Below the pieces are notes generated by a model. The model had not been told where the DNA came from and did not search any database. It worked only from the letters and a program-made list of their open reading frames with translations. Positions 56,179 to 64,000 of a stretch of DNA of 64,000 bases are shown one piece after another. Within the stretch, counting starts at the first letter, position 1. Each line of letters begins with the position of its first letter. A program made the translations under genes and the position numbers. The DNA is from Paeniglutamicibacter cryotolerans (GTDB lineage Bacteria > Actinomycetota > Actinomycetes > Actinomycetales > Micrococcaceae): the NCBI RefSeq assembly GCF_014190875.1, contig NZ_JACHVS010000001.1, forward strand, positions 1,922,001 to 1,986,000, in the 5' to 3' direction.

Positions 56179-59100
56179 ATGGTGAACAACGATGGATCGA
56201 ATGAGAACGAGTTGCCAGATGGCCTCTTTGAGGTATTACTGACCAGCGACCTTGAGAGCCACGTGGAGTCATTCGAAGGGCGTTCCGCCGTAGTCGAGGG
56301 GCTTGGCGTTGAACAGGCCCCGCGATCTTTGACCAGGTTTCTGGCTGATTCCATCGAAACGAGAATGAGTCAGCTTGCACCCCAAGACATGGTGCTGCTG
56401 TCAAATAAGATACTGCGCCTTATAGAAAGCGCTGAGGTCGTAGTCGATGGACCAAAGCGGCTCCGAGCGATTCAGAGGGATACGACATTCCGACGCCGTG
56501 AGATGCTGCGGCCCCAAACACCGCTGGACTCGGCCGCGCTCCTGACAAATAGCCGAGAAGATCCTCAACTCGCTGCCGAGCTGAAAGCCGAGTTGTCATC
56601 CGCCGATCGTGTTGACCTGCTTTGTGCTTTCATCAAATGGCAGGGGATCAGACTCCTGGCCGAGGCGCTTGACGAAGCGAAAGTCCGCGGGATTCCGATT
56701 CGAGTGATCACCACGACATATATGGGCGCGACCCAGCGTGAGGCCATCGATCAACTGGTTCAGCGTTACGGCGCCGAGGTTCGTATTAACTATGAAACGA
56801 ACGCGACCCGTCTTCACGCCAAGGCATGGATGTTCCACCGGAATTCGGGATTCGATACGGCCTATGTGGGCAGTTCGAATCTCAGCAGACCGGCCCTTCT
56901 TGATGGACTTGAATGGAATGTGCGGTTGTCGGGCGTTGCAACGCCGCAGCTCCTACAGAAGTTCGGTATGACCTTTGACAGCTACTGGGGCGACCCTGCA
57001 TTTGTTCCCTACGATCCAGTCCTCGATCGGGATCGCTTAGACGCGGCACTCAAACGAGCAGGAAGTACAACGGCCGAACGAACATTAGGCGCCACCGGCC
57101 TGGAAGTTGTTCCACTGCTGCACCAGAAGGAGATGCTCGAAGAACTGGATGGAGCTCGCTCGAACCGGGGCGAACATAGGAATCTCGTGGTTGCGGCCAC
57201 AGGAACAGGCAAGACTGTACTTGCTGCGCTGGACTATAAGCGCCTCAATGAGGCCGCCGGCGAAGACCTGACGCTGCTGTTCGTTGCGCACCGCAAGGAG
57301 ATCCTGGAACAGTCTGTATCCACCTACCGGAAGGTGCTCGGGCGTGGTGCCTTCGGGGAGCTCTTCGTGGATGGACAGCGTCCAACGTCCTGGAAACACG
57401 TATTCGCGAGTGTCCAGTCTCTTGCCGCCCTTGGACTGGCTGAAATTCAGCCTGGTGCTTTCGACGTTGTGGTCATCGATGAGTTCCACCATGCCGAAGC
57501 CAAGTCCTATCGTAAGCTCATCGAGTACCTGCAGCCCCAGGAGCTCCTCGGGCTGACCGCAACTCCCGAGCGTGGTGACGGTGTCAACGTCGCTGATACC
57601 TTCTTCGACGGACGGATCGCCAGTGAGCTGCGACTGTGGGATGCGTTGGATGCCGACTTGCTGGTGCCGTTCCATTACTTCGGGGTAGCCGATGACGTTG
57701 ACCTGAGCGCCGTCGAATGGAAGCGCGGGAACTACGATATGACGGAACTCAGCAACGTTTATACCGGAAACTCCGTCCGCGCCCTGAAAGTCATCACGGA
57801 GTTGCGGGACAAGGTACTCAGTACTTCTGACATGCGGGCGTTGGGGTTCTGTGTATCCGTTCAGCACGCCCACTACATGGCCAAGGTCTTCAACGACGCC
57901 GGTATTCCGGCCGTTTCCGTCTCCGGGGACACTCCTTCGCAAGAACGAGAAGCAGCCCTGCGGAAACTGCGGGCAAGGGAACTGAACTGCATCTTCGCAG
58001 TTGACCTTTTCAATGAGGGGCTCGACGTCCCTGAGATCGATACGATCCTGCTCTTGCGGCCGACTCAAAGCAGCACCATCTTCCTCCAGCAGCTGGGCAG
58101 GGGTCTCCGCCGGGCCGATGACAAGGCCGTACTGACGGTGCTGGATTTCATCGGTCAACAACGTCGTGAGTTCAGGTTCGACGTGAAATACCGGGCGCTG
58201 CTGAATGCACCACGTGCCGAGTTGGAGAGAGTCCTGAATGGGCAAGGCCAGGGACTTCCTTCCGGATGTGCGATCGTGCTTGACCGGGTCGCCAGGAAGA
58301 TCGTTCTCGATAACATCCGGAATCAGCTGAAACTGAATCGTCCGGCACTGGTCAGGGAAATTCGCTCCTATGGGCGAACGGAACTGGATGTGTTCCTCGA
58401 AGAGTCAGGACGCGACGTCCGCGATATCTATCGCAAGAGCGGGGACGCCTGGACGGAACTGCTTCGGAAAGCCGGGCTGGTGACTGCCCGCTCGTCGTGG
58501 GAGGAAGGCCTGGCCGAAATCCTGCCCGAGCACCGAACTGAAGAACAGGAGCTCCTTAAACGGATGACTCGTTTCTTGCACGTCGATGATGCAGAGCGGG
58601 CCGAGGCATATTCGACGCTTCTTGACCCAGAATCGCCACGCTATGAGGCCTTGGGGCAACGACAACAGACATTTGCCCGGATGCTCTTCTTCACGTTCTG
58701 GGACGATGGCGGAAGCTACAAGACCTACGACGAAGGATTGGACCGGATTCGGGCCAACGGATATGTTGTGGCCGAGCTGCGATCGAGCCTGGCCCGCGGC
58801 GTCAACTCAAGCGCATACGCGCCGAAGGGATTGGGCCTGGGACTGCAACACGTTCCGCTGTATTCACATGCGACCTATTGGAGGTCGGAGGTGTTGGCTG
58901 CACTCGAATATGGCTCGTTGGAAATGGGGAAGGGTGTCAGCCACAGGGAGGGGGTTGCCTGGTGCCCGGCTTCGTCCACGGACGCGTTCTTCGTGACGCT
59001 CAACAAGGATGAAAAGGTCCACAGTCCAAATACGTTGTACAAGGACTATGCCATCAGCTCCGATCTCTTCCATTGGGAATCACAGAACGCCACTTCTCCG

Positions 59101-59331
59101 AAGAGCCCCACAGGTCGCAGATACCTGGATCGGAAGTCCCACGGCTCCCACATCCTCCTGTTCACCCGGGATATCGGAAAAGACAGTCAAGGCCTTTCGC
59201 AGCCTTTTACCTGTCTGGGAACAGCAGATCTCGTCCAGCATCGGGGTGAAAAGCCTATCGCCATCACGTGGAAGCTGAAGCGGGATATGCCGGTCGATGT
59301 TTACAACGTGGCAAGTGCCGCAGCGCGGTAG
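56179..59331 (+). CDS. PLD-nuclease/superfamily 2 helicase with DUF3427
   Basis: 1050 residues from the ATG at 56179 (a TTG at 56146 would add 11). In order: phospholipase D-like nuclease region with RLHAKAWM (His213, Lys215) and GSSNLSRPAL; DEAD/DEAH helicase with ATGTGKTVLAALD (Lys345), VIDEFHH (434-440), LTATPERGDG, and helicase C-terminal motif FLQQLGRGLRRAD; C-terminal DUF3427 domain (about 790-1045, YAPKGLGLGLQHVPLYSH). One PLD half-site is visible, so dimerisation would be needed for nuclease activity. Such proteins are common in accessory regions and may act in defence or DNA repair (inference). Its stop TAG (59329-59331) directly abuts the stop of the convergent monooxygenase. Confidence 0.9.
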   Translation: MVNNDGSNENELPDGLFEVLLTSDLESHVESFEGRSAVVEGLGVEQAPRSLTRFLADSIETRMSQLAPQDMVLLSNKILRLIESAEVVVDGPKRLRAIQRDTTFRRREMLRPQTPLDSAALLTNSREDPQLAAELKAELSSADRVDLLCAFIKWQGIRLLAEALDEAKVRGIPIRVITTTYMGATQREAIDQLVQRYGAEVRINYETNATRLHAKAWMFHRNSGFDTAYVGSSNLSRPALLDGLEWNVRLSGVATPQLLQKFGMTFDSYWGDPAFVPYDPVLDRDRLDAALKRAGSTTAERTLGATGLEVVPLLHQKEMLEELDGARSNRGEHRNLVVAATGTGKTVLAALDYKRLNEAAGEDLTLLFVAHRKEILEQSVSTYRKVLGRGAFGELFVDGQRPTSWKHVFASVQSLAALGLAEIQPGAFDVVVIDEFHHAEAKSYRKLIEYLQPQELLGLTATPERGDGVNVADTFFDGRIASELRLWDALDADLLVPFHYFGVADDVDLSAVEWKRGNYDMTELSNVYTGNSVRALKVITELRDKVLSTSDMRALGFCVSVQHAHYMAKVFNDAGIPAVSVSGDTPSQEREAALRKLRARELNCIFAVDLFNEGLDVPEIDTILLLRPTQSSTIFLQQLGRGLRRADDKAVLTVLDFIGQQRREFRFDVKYRALLNAPRAELERVLNGQGQGLPSGCAIVLDRVARKIVLDNIRNQLKLNRPALVREIRSYGRTELDVFLEESGRDVRDIYRKSGDAWTELLRKAGLVTARSSWEEGLAEILPEHRTEEQELLKRMTRFLHVDDAERAEAYSTLLDPESPRYEALGQRQQTFARMLFFTFWDDGGSYKTYDEGLDRIRANGYVVAELRSSLARGVNSSAYAPKGLGLGLQHVPLYSHATYWRSEVLAALEYGSLEMGKGVSHREGVAWCPASSTDAFFVTLNKDEKVHSPNTLYKDYAISSDLFHWESQNATSPKSPTGRRYLDRKSHGSHILLFTRDIGKDSQGLSQPFTCLGTADLVQHRGEKPIAITWKLKRDMPVDVYNVASAAAR

Positions 59332-60474
59332 CTATGGCAGAGAGGTCATGGTGAACTTTCTGGCCACGGCTGTCCTGATGTTTCCGGATGACACCAACGT
59401 CTGGAATCCATAATCTCGGAACCTGGAGAACTTTCCAGGAAACGACCGGCCAAGGGCCATGTTGAGGTGTGCCTGCCTGCCGGCAATCTTTGCTGCTTGG
59501 AGACGTTGAGCGCTGAAACGCTTCAGTAGGGCGGACACATCTCCGCCACAAGCGAGGATCGTGGCCAGTGCCATCGCATCAATCAGTCCTAAGGCCATGC
59601 CCTGACCACCGATGGGACTGACTTCGTGGGCGGCATCGCCTAATAGCACGACATGACCGTTGACCATGTCAGATACCCGGCGATTGGATGACCTGAACTG
59701 GCTTTCCATCGTGCAGGACTTTGGATCGGCCAGATGCCCAGTGCGCAGCCGAACCAGCTCGCTTAGGTCCTTCTTTTCGGAGGCGCTGGTCCAGGCCACC
59801 CAGCGGCGAATATTTCCGGGGAGCGGGAAAGATTCAACGATCCCATCATGGTGCAGGAAGAGCGCGGCTGTGGAACCGAAGTCCGTGGTATCCGGGTAAT
59901 CGCCCATGACGTAGTGATCCGGGTACCGGCTGCCGCCAAACGTCAGACACATGGATTCACGCACAGAGGACTGGGTGCCGTCTGCGCCGACCAGATAGCG
60001 CGTATCAAGCTCGGCGACCGATGTGCCCAAAGAATCTCCGACGTGAGTCGTCCGAATCGATAGTCCTCGTTGCTGAGTGCCCTCGGTATAGCCACAGAAC
60101 TCGACACCCCCTAGGAACGCCTCTGGATCAAGCTCATGGAGCCGGGACCGCAGGATCCTCACCGTCTCGTTTTGCGGCAGGGCGAGGACATATTTGTGCG
60201 GGCCCGGCAGGACTCCGAAGTCCAACGAAGCAATGACCTTTCCGCGCGAAATTCCCACACCTTCCCGGATCTTGATACCCCTACTGACGACCTCATCCCC
60301 GACGCCCGCCAGGTCTAGGACGTCCAACGCCGGCGGGTGGATACCTATGGCCCGGGAATGGCTGCCGATCTCGGGCCTTCGCTCCAGCACCTTGACCTTC
60401 ATGCACGCTTGGATCAACAAAATGGCCAGCGTTAGCCCGGAAGGACCGCCACCGACAATGACCACATCAAGCAT
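59332..60474 (-). CDS. FAD-dependent aromatic monooxygenase
   Basis: 380 residues, class A flavoprotein hydroxylase. FAD motifs: VVIVGGGPSGLTLA (residues 4-17), LVGADGTQSSVRE in the middle, and VVLLGDAAHEVSPIGGQG near residue 285. The start at 60474 (MLDVVIVGGG) lies 8 bp inside the methyltransferase gene, and no earlier start fits the Rossmann fold. Last gene of the leftward PKS-methyltransferase-monooxygenase cassette; probably hydroxylates the methylated resorcinol-type ring (inference, by analogy with SrsC of Streptomyces griseus). Confidence 0.88.
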   Translation of the reverse strand: MLDVVIVGGGPSGLTLAILLIQACMKVKVLERRPEIGSHSRAIGIHPPALDVLDLAGVGDEVVSRGIKIREGVGISRGKVIASLDFGVLPGPHKYVLALPQNETVRILRSRLHELDPEAFLGGVEFCGYTEGTQQRGLSIRTTHVGDSLGTSVAELDTRYLVGADGTQSSVRESMCLTFGGSRYPDHYVMGDYPDTTDFGSTAALFLHHDGIVESFPLPGNIRRWVAWTSASEKKDLSELVRLRTGHLADPKSCTMESQFRSSNRRVSDMVNGHVVLLGDAAHEVSPIGGQGMALGLIDAMALATILACGGDVSALLKRFSAQRLQAAKIAGRQAHLNMALGRSFPGKFSRFRDYGFQTLVSSGNIRTAVARKFTMTSLP

Positions 60475-61177
60475 TGCCGGGCACCTCGGGTTGGAAAAGA
60501 GCAAGGTTCCGATAGAGGCCACCTTGTTGGACCTGCCAACCAGCCGGAACCAATCGAGCCAGTTCGTCCGCTGTGTAACTCCGCCTAATGGAGGTCAAAC
60601 CATCGCGTCGGATGAAAGACGACTGTGCCAAGGGGAGCGTCGCGGCACCGAACCAGAAGAGTGCGGATCGGCTCCGACGGATATCACTGTGGATTGCCAA
60701 GGAACCGGTGAGTGACTCCGTATCGGAGAAGAGCCCCGCCAGTTGGGGCGGGCTCAGATGATGCAGGATGTGGTTCGAGACGACCACATCGAATTTTGCA
60801 CCTTCGGCGACCAACTCCGAGCTGAAAGCGGGACGAAAGGACAGCCGGTCCCTTCCGAGCCCGGTCTTGTCGGCTGCTCTGGTGGCAAAGCGATAAGCGC
60901 GTTCATCGGGATCAATGCCCAGCACCCGGATGTCGAAGCCGTCCTTGGCGGCCCAGCGGGCCAGATTGATGGTGATGTCTCCGCCGCCGCAACCGATGTC
61001 CAGAAGGGTGGCCCGACGATCCCGGGGGAGTGCTGGTCTGATCAAGGACGTGTAGACCCCGCGCCACCCGGAGACGAACCTGTTCACCAGGGGGAACTGT
61101 GTGTACGTGCGTTCCAGCAGGCGCGGATCGCAGTCCGGGCGATCCATTTCCTCGATGGCGTCGGCATCACGTTCCAC
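60467..61177 (-). CDS. Class I SAM-dependent methyltransferase
   Basis: 236 residues if started at the GTG (61175-61177), which is 8 bp after the PKS stop; an ATG at 61147 is the alternative. The SAM-binding motif I is LLDIGCGGGDITINLA, followed by VLGIDPDERAYRFA and VVVSNHILHHLSP. It probably O- or C-methylates the product of the adjacent type III PKS. It differs from SrsB of S. griseus, which is an ICMT-like membrane methyltransferase, so the cassette is analogous rather than identical. The monooxygenase overlaps its end by 8 bp. Confidence 0.85.
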   Translation of the reverse strand: MERDADAIEEMDRPDCDPRLLERTYTQFPLVNRFVSGWRGVYTSLIRPALPRDRRATLLDIGCGGGDITINLARWAAKDGFDIRVLGIDPDERAYRFATRAADKTGLGRDRLSFRPAFSSELVAEGAKFDVVVSNHILHHLSPPQLAGLFSDTESLTGSLAIHSDIRRSRSALFWFGAATLPLAQSSFIRRDGLTSIRRSYTADELARLVPAGWQVQQGGLYRNLALFQPEVPGNA

Positions 61178-61185
61178 TGTGTTGC

Positions 61186-62325
61186 TCAGCTCGTGCGGTC
61201 CGGCAACAGGGTCATCAGGGCGGTCTCCACAGTCAGTCCGGGGCCGAAGGCCATCGAGCACACGCGTTCGCCCTCTGGTCCAGCCCCGGTAACGGCACCT
61301 TCCATGATGTCCTTGAGCACGAACATCACCGTGGCGCTGGACATGTTCCCGTAGTCGTTCAGGACCCGCCTGGCCGGTTCCAGCTGTTTGTCGGAGAGTT
61401 CGAGGCGACGCTGCACCCGGTCCAGGATGGCCCGGCCGCCGGGATGGATGCCCCAGTGCGGGATGTCCGCATAGGTGTCGGTCAATGATTCGTCATGGGC
61501 CAGCAATGGCTCCAGGGCCCCGACGATATGGTCATCGATGATGTGTGGAACATAGGTCCCCAACACCATCTCGAACCCCTCATCCCCGATGTTCCAGGCC
61601 ATGGATTCCTCACCCACCGGGGTGAGGATCGTTTCGAAGTGATCCAGCCGCATGCCAGCGCCCTGGTACTCACGGGCCGTGACGACGGCAGCGGCGGCGC
61701 CGTCGGCAAAGATGGCCGATCCCATGATCGCGTCCGGGTTATTCGAGCTGCGCACATGCAGCGAACAAAGCTCGACGCAGATCACCAGCACCACGGCGTT
61801 GGGATCTGCTTCGCAGAAGCTCTTGGCCGCCCGCAGCCCCGGGAAGGCGGCATAGCAACCCATGAAACCTAGGTGATAGCGCTGGGTGGAGGGGCTCAGC
61901 CCCAGGCCCCGGACCACCTGGTAGTCCGGTCCCGGGTTGTAGAAACCCGTACAGGAAACGGTGATGACGTGGGTGACATCGGCTGCGGTCAGGTCCGGGC
62001 AGGCATCCAGTGCCTTGCGGGCCGATTCGATGAAGAGCGGGCCAGCCTCGCGGGCAAAGATCTCGTTGCGGACCTTCGTGCTGGGACTGAGCAACAAACC
62101 CGTGTCCCGATCGAAGAACACCGGATCTTGGGCCCGTGAGTCCAGGGTGAGCTCCGCAACTGCGGTGCGCCGGGTGGAGATCTGGGCCGAATCAAAGGAC
62201 GTGGCAATCAGCCGCTGGCCCAGCCGGGTGAGCCCTGGCTGGGCCGCAAACACATCTCGGGCCGGTTCCTGAAGCAGCACGGTGGGTGGAAGAGCAGTCT
62301 GGATGGTTCTCATCATCACTGGCAT
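61186..62325 (-). CDS. Type III polyketide synthase
   Basis: 379 residues, chalcone/stilbene-synthase fold. The catalytic triad is complete: Cys157 (GFMGCYAAFPG), His294 (WGIHPGGRA) and Asn327 (NDYGNMSSATVMF). GFGPG-like C-terminal loop is AFGPGLTVE. It condenses malonyl-CoA units on an acyl starter to make a resorcinol or pyrone. With the following methyltransferase and FAD hydroxylase it resembles the alkylresorcinol/phenolic lipid operon srsABC, so a methylated, hydroxylated phenolic lipid or quinone is the likely product (inference). Start could be Met1, Met4 or Met5. Confidence 0.9.
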   Translation of the reverse strand: MPVMMRTIQTALPPTVLLQEPARDVFAAQPGLTRLGQRLIATSFDSAQISTRRTAVAELTLDSRAQDPVFFDRDTGLLLSPSTKVRNEIFAREAGPLFIESARKALDACPDLTAADVTHVITVSCTGFYNPGPDYQVVRGLGLSPSTQRYHLGFMGCYAAFPGLRAAKSFCEADPNAVVLVICVELCSLHVRSSNNPDAIMGSAIFADGAAAAVVTAREYQGAGMRLDHFETILTPVGEESMAWNIGDEGFEMVLGTYVPHIIDDHIVGALEPLLAHDESLTDTYADIPHWGIHPGGRAILDRVQRRLELSDKQLEPARRVLNDYGNMSSATVMFVLKDIMEGAVTGAGPEGERVCSMAFGPGLTVETALMTLLPDRTS

Positions 62326-62388
62326 GAGCCGAGCCTATGGCCCCTGGGCAACCACCGTAAAGGGTAGGGGCCCAAGATTGGCAAGTGA

Positions 62389-63471
62389 TCAGACGGTTTG
62401 CAGGATTTCCACCTCGCTGGCGATGGACCGCGCCCGTTCGATCAGCGAATCGTGGCCCAACCCGCCGCCGAGCGAAACCACCACATAGCCCTGCGGATGC
62501 CCCTGCACCGGAGTGATGCTGGAAGCCAGCATGCGCACCGGTGTGCCTGTCTGATCCTGGAGTTGGTTGACCAGTGCCGACACGTCCACCGGACGGGTTC
62601 CGTCAAAGCGCAGCACCAGCTGAGTTTCCCTCTTATCCGGAGCGCCGGCCGGCGCCACGCCGGACAGTGCCCGGGTGATCTCCGGCAACGAGCTGCGCCG
62701 GAAGGATTCGAGCAGGCTCAACGTGGTCGGATGTTCCGGGGAGCTGAAGACCTGCCAGACCGGGCCGTGTTCCACGACTTTGCCCCCGTCGATGACGGCC
62801 ACCAGGTCGCAGATCTCCTGGATGACACCCATCTCGTGGGTGATCAGCAAGATGGTGACACCACGCTCGCGGTTGATCCGCTGCAACAGTTCCAGGATGG
62901 ATCGGGTGGTCTCCGGGTCCAGCGCCGAGGTGGCCTCGTCGCAGAGCAGGATCTCGGGATCCTGCACCAGCGCCCGGGCAATGCCGACTCGTTGTTTTTG
63001 TCCGCCGGACAGCTGGGCCGGATAGGCGTCGGCGCGGTGGTCCAGACCCACGAGTTCGAGCAGTTCGGCGACGCGTTGGTCGGCCTCCGCGTCGGGGACT
63101 CCTGCCATCCGCAACGGCAGCCTGACGTTTTCCCACACGGTCTTGGAGGACATCAGCGAGAAATGTTGGAAGATCATCCCGATCCGCCGGCGTACCTCGC
63201 GCAGCTGGTTGCCGGTGACCGCGGCAATGTCCTGCCCATCAAGCAGGATCCGGCCCGAGCTGGGACGTTCGAGCAGGTTCACCGTGCGCAGCAGCGTCGA
63301 TTTGCCGGCACCGGAGCGGCCGATCACCCCGGTGATCTTTCCCGGCGGCAGATCCAGGCTCACGTCATCCAGCGCCAGCACGCCGGTGGCTGCGCCCTTG
63401 GCGGCGTAGGACTTGGTGATGTTCTCGAAGCGGACGCTGCCGCGCGCCGGGGCAAGGGGTGAAGAGGTCAT
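62389..63471 (-). CDS. metN: Methionine ABC transporter ATP-binding protein
   Basis: 360 residues. ATPase motifs: Walker A GRSGAGKST, Q-loop FQHFSLM, signature LSGGQKQRVGIARAL, Walker B LLCDEATSALD, H-loop ITHEMGV. The C-terminal NIL domain (about 275-355) binds methionine for trans-inhibition, typical of MetN. Its ATG shares one base with the metQ stop (TAATG). Directly downstream is the PKS cassette, not metI: the membrane subunit is not on this side. Confidence 0.93.
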   Translation of the reverse strand: MTSSPLAPARGSVRFENITKSYAAKGAATGVLALDDVSLDLPPGKITGVIGRSGAGKSTLLRTVNLLERPSSGRILLDGQDIAAVTGNQLREVRRRIGMIFQHFSLMSSKTVWENVRLPLRMAGVPDAEADQRVAELLELVGLDHRADAYPAQLSGGQKQRVGIARALVQDPEILLCDEATSALDPETTRSILELLQRINRERGVTILLITHEMGVIQEICDLVAVIDGGKVVEHGPVWQVFSSPEHPTTLSLLESFRRSSLPEITRALSGVAPAGAPDKRETQLVLRFDGTRPVDVSALVNQLQDQTGTPVRMLASSITPVQGHPQGYVVVSLGGGLGHDSLIERARSIASEVEILQTV

Positions 63472-64000
63472 TAGAAGCCCAGCGAGATGTCGCCGTGGTA
63501 CTTGTCCAGGATGAACTGACGGGTCTTCTCCGAGTTCAGTGCCTCGCCCAGCTTCACGATGCGCGGGTCGTCCTTCAGCTCGGGACGGGTCACCAGGTAC
63601 TCGGCATACTTCGGGTTGGCCTTGTCGGTGTAGATCGCCGTCTTCACGTCGATGCCGGCATCCAGCGCGTAGTTGGCGAAGACGAAGGCGACATCCACCT
63701 GGTCGATCGAACGGGCCAGCTGGGCCCCCTCGAGTTCCTTGATATCCAGCTTGCGCGGGTTATCCATGACGTCCTTGATGCTGGACTGCGAGTCGCCCGG
63801 GTTCTTCAGCGTGATCAGCTTCTGCTCCTCGAGCAGGACCAGCGCGCGGCCGGCGTTGACCGGGTCGTTGGGGATGGCCACGGTCGAGCCGTCGGTGACC
63901 TCGTCCAGGGTCTTGAACTTGGTCGAGTAGGCGCCGAAGGGTTCGATATGCACCGCGACGGTGGGAACCAGGTCGCCGCCGGTTTCCTTGTTGAAGTTAT
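63471..64000 (-). CDS. metQ: Methionine-binding lipoprotein, 5' end beyond window
   Basis: C-terminal 176 residues of a NLPA/MetQ-family solute-binding protein. Visible segments: VAVHIEPFGAYSTKFKTLDE, VAIPNDPVNAGRALVLLE, VDVAFVFANYALDAG and the C-terminus FILDKYHGDISLGF. The signal peptide and lipobox lie beyond the window edge. Upstream gene of metN in the same operon; delivers methionine to the MetNI permease. Confidence 0.93.
   Translation of the reverse strand, partial: NFNKETGGDLVPTVAVHIEPFGAYSTKFKTLDEVTDGSTVAIPNDPVNAGRALVLLEEQKLITLKNPGDSQSSIKDVMDNPRKLDIKELEGAQLARSIDQVDVAFVFANYALDAGIDVKTAIYTDKANPKYAEYLVTRPELKDDPRIVKLGEALNSEKTRQFILDKYHGDISLGF

Overview
The window is high-GC actinobacterial DNA. 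Dense, often overlapping genes, GC-rich third positions, and the families present (copper amine oxidase with NYD cofactor motif, NCS1 permease, YtcJ-type amidohydrolase, type III PKS cassette, actinobacterial insertion sequences) fit a Micrococcaceae member such as Arthrobacter sensu lato or Glutamicibacter. The genus is inferred from gene content only.

Layout. (1) 1-14.1 kb is conserved-looking metabolic DNA for nitrogen compounds. A leftward operon encodes a RidA protein, a DUF1028 Ntn-hydrolase-like protein, an M20 amidohydrolase and aspartate ammonia-lyase, opposite a divergent LysR regulator with a palindromic site between them. Next come a TetR regulator, a copper amine oxidase, a small membrane protein, an aldehyde dehydrogenase, an NCS1 permease, an amidohydrolase and an APC permease. 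Together these could import and oxidise amines and split amides. (2) 14.2-26 kb is the first IS-rich block (IS1595, ISAzo13 remnant, IS3, IS701, IS3). It surrounds an amino-acid decarboxylase/antiporter pair and a leftward permease with a histidine-rich tail. (3) 26-56 kb is an accessory, defence-like island. It carries a DUF1016 nuclease, a DUF4209-like gene broken by a 40-bp tandem duplication, a RES/Xre toxin-antitoxin pair, a complete type ISP restriction-modification enzyme with a GIY-YIG/DUF4357 partner, a DUF262/DUF1524 endonuclease with a RAMA-like C-terminus, and a decayed resolvase. IS elements (IS1182, ISL3, IS21, IS256, IS66, ISL3) separate them; three have exact target duplications. 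A two-helix membrane protein gene is split by an ISL3 insertion and can be rebuilt in frame. (4) 56.2-59.3 kb holds a PLD-helicase-DUF3427 protein, a probable defence or repair enzyme. (5) 59.3-62.3 kb is a leftward three-gene cassette (type III polyketide synthase, methyltransferase, FAD monooxygenase) likely making a modified phenolic lipid or quinone. (6) 62.4-64 kb holds metN and the 3' part of metQ.

The most unusual structure is at 46.05-46.58 kb: seven hairpins with a constant 11-nt loop and compensatory stem changes, joined by CAGTA/CAGCA-rich linkers and bounded by two further hairpins. It is not a CRISPR array. Other unexplained items are a 27-bp repeat resembling a XerCD dif/pdif site (14264, 28172), a ~30-bp sequence present three times (14309, 39490, 48638), and shared GCATC-N9-GATGC palindromes upstream of the LysR operon and the APC permease.
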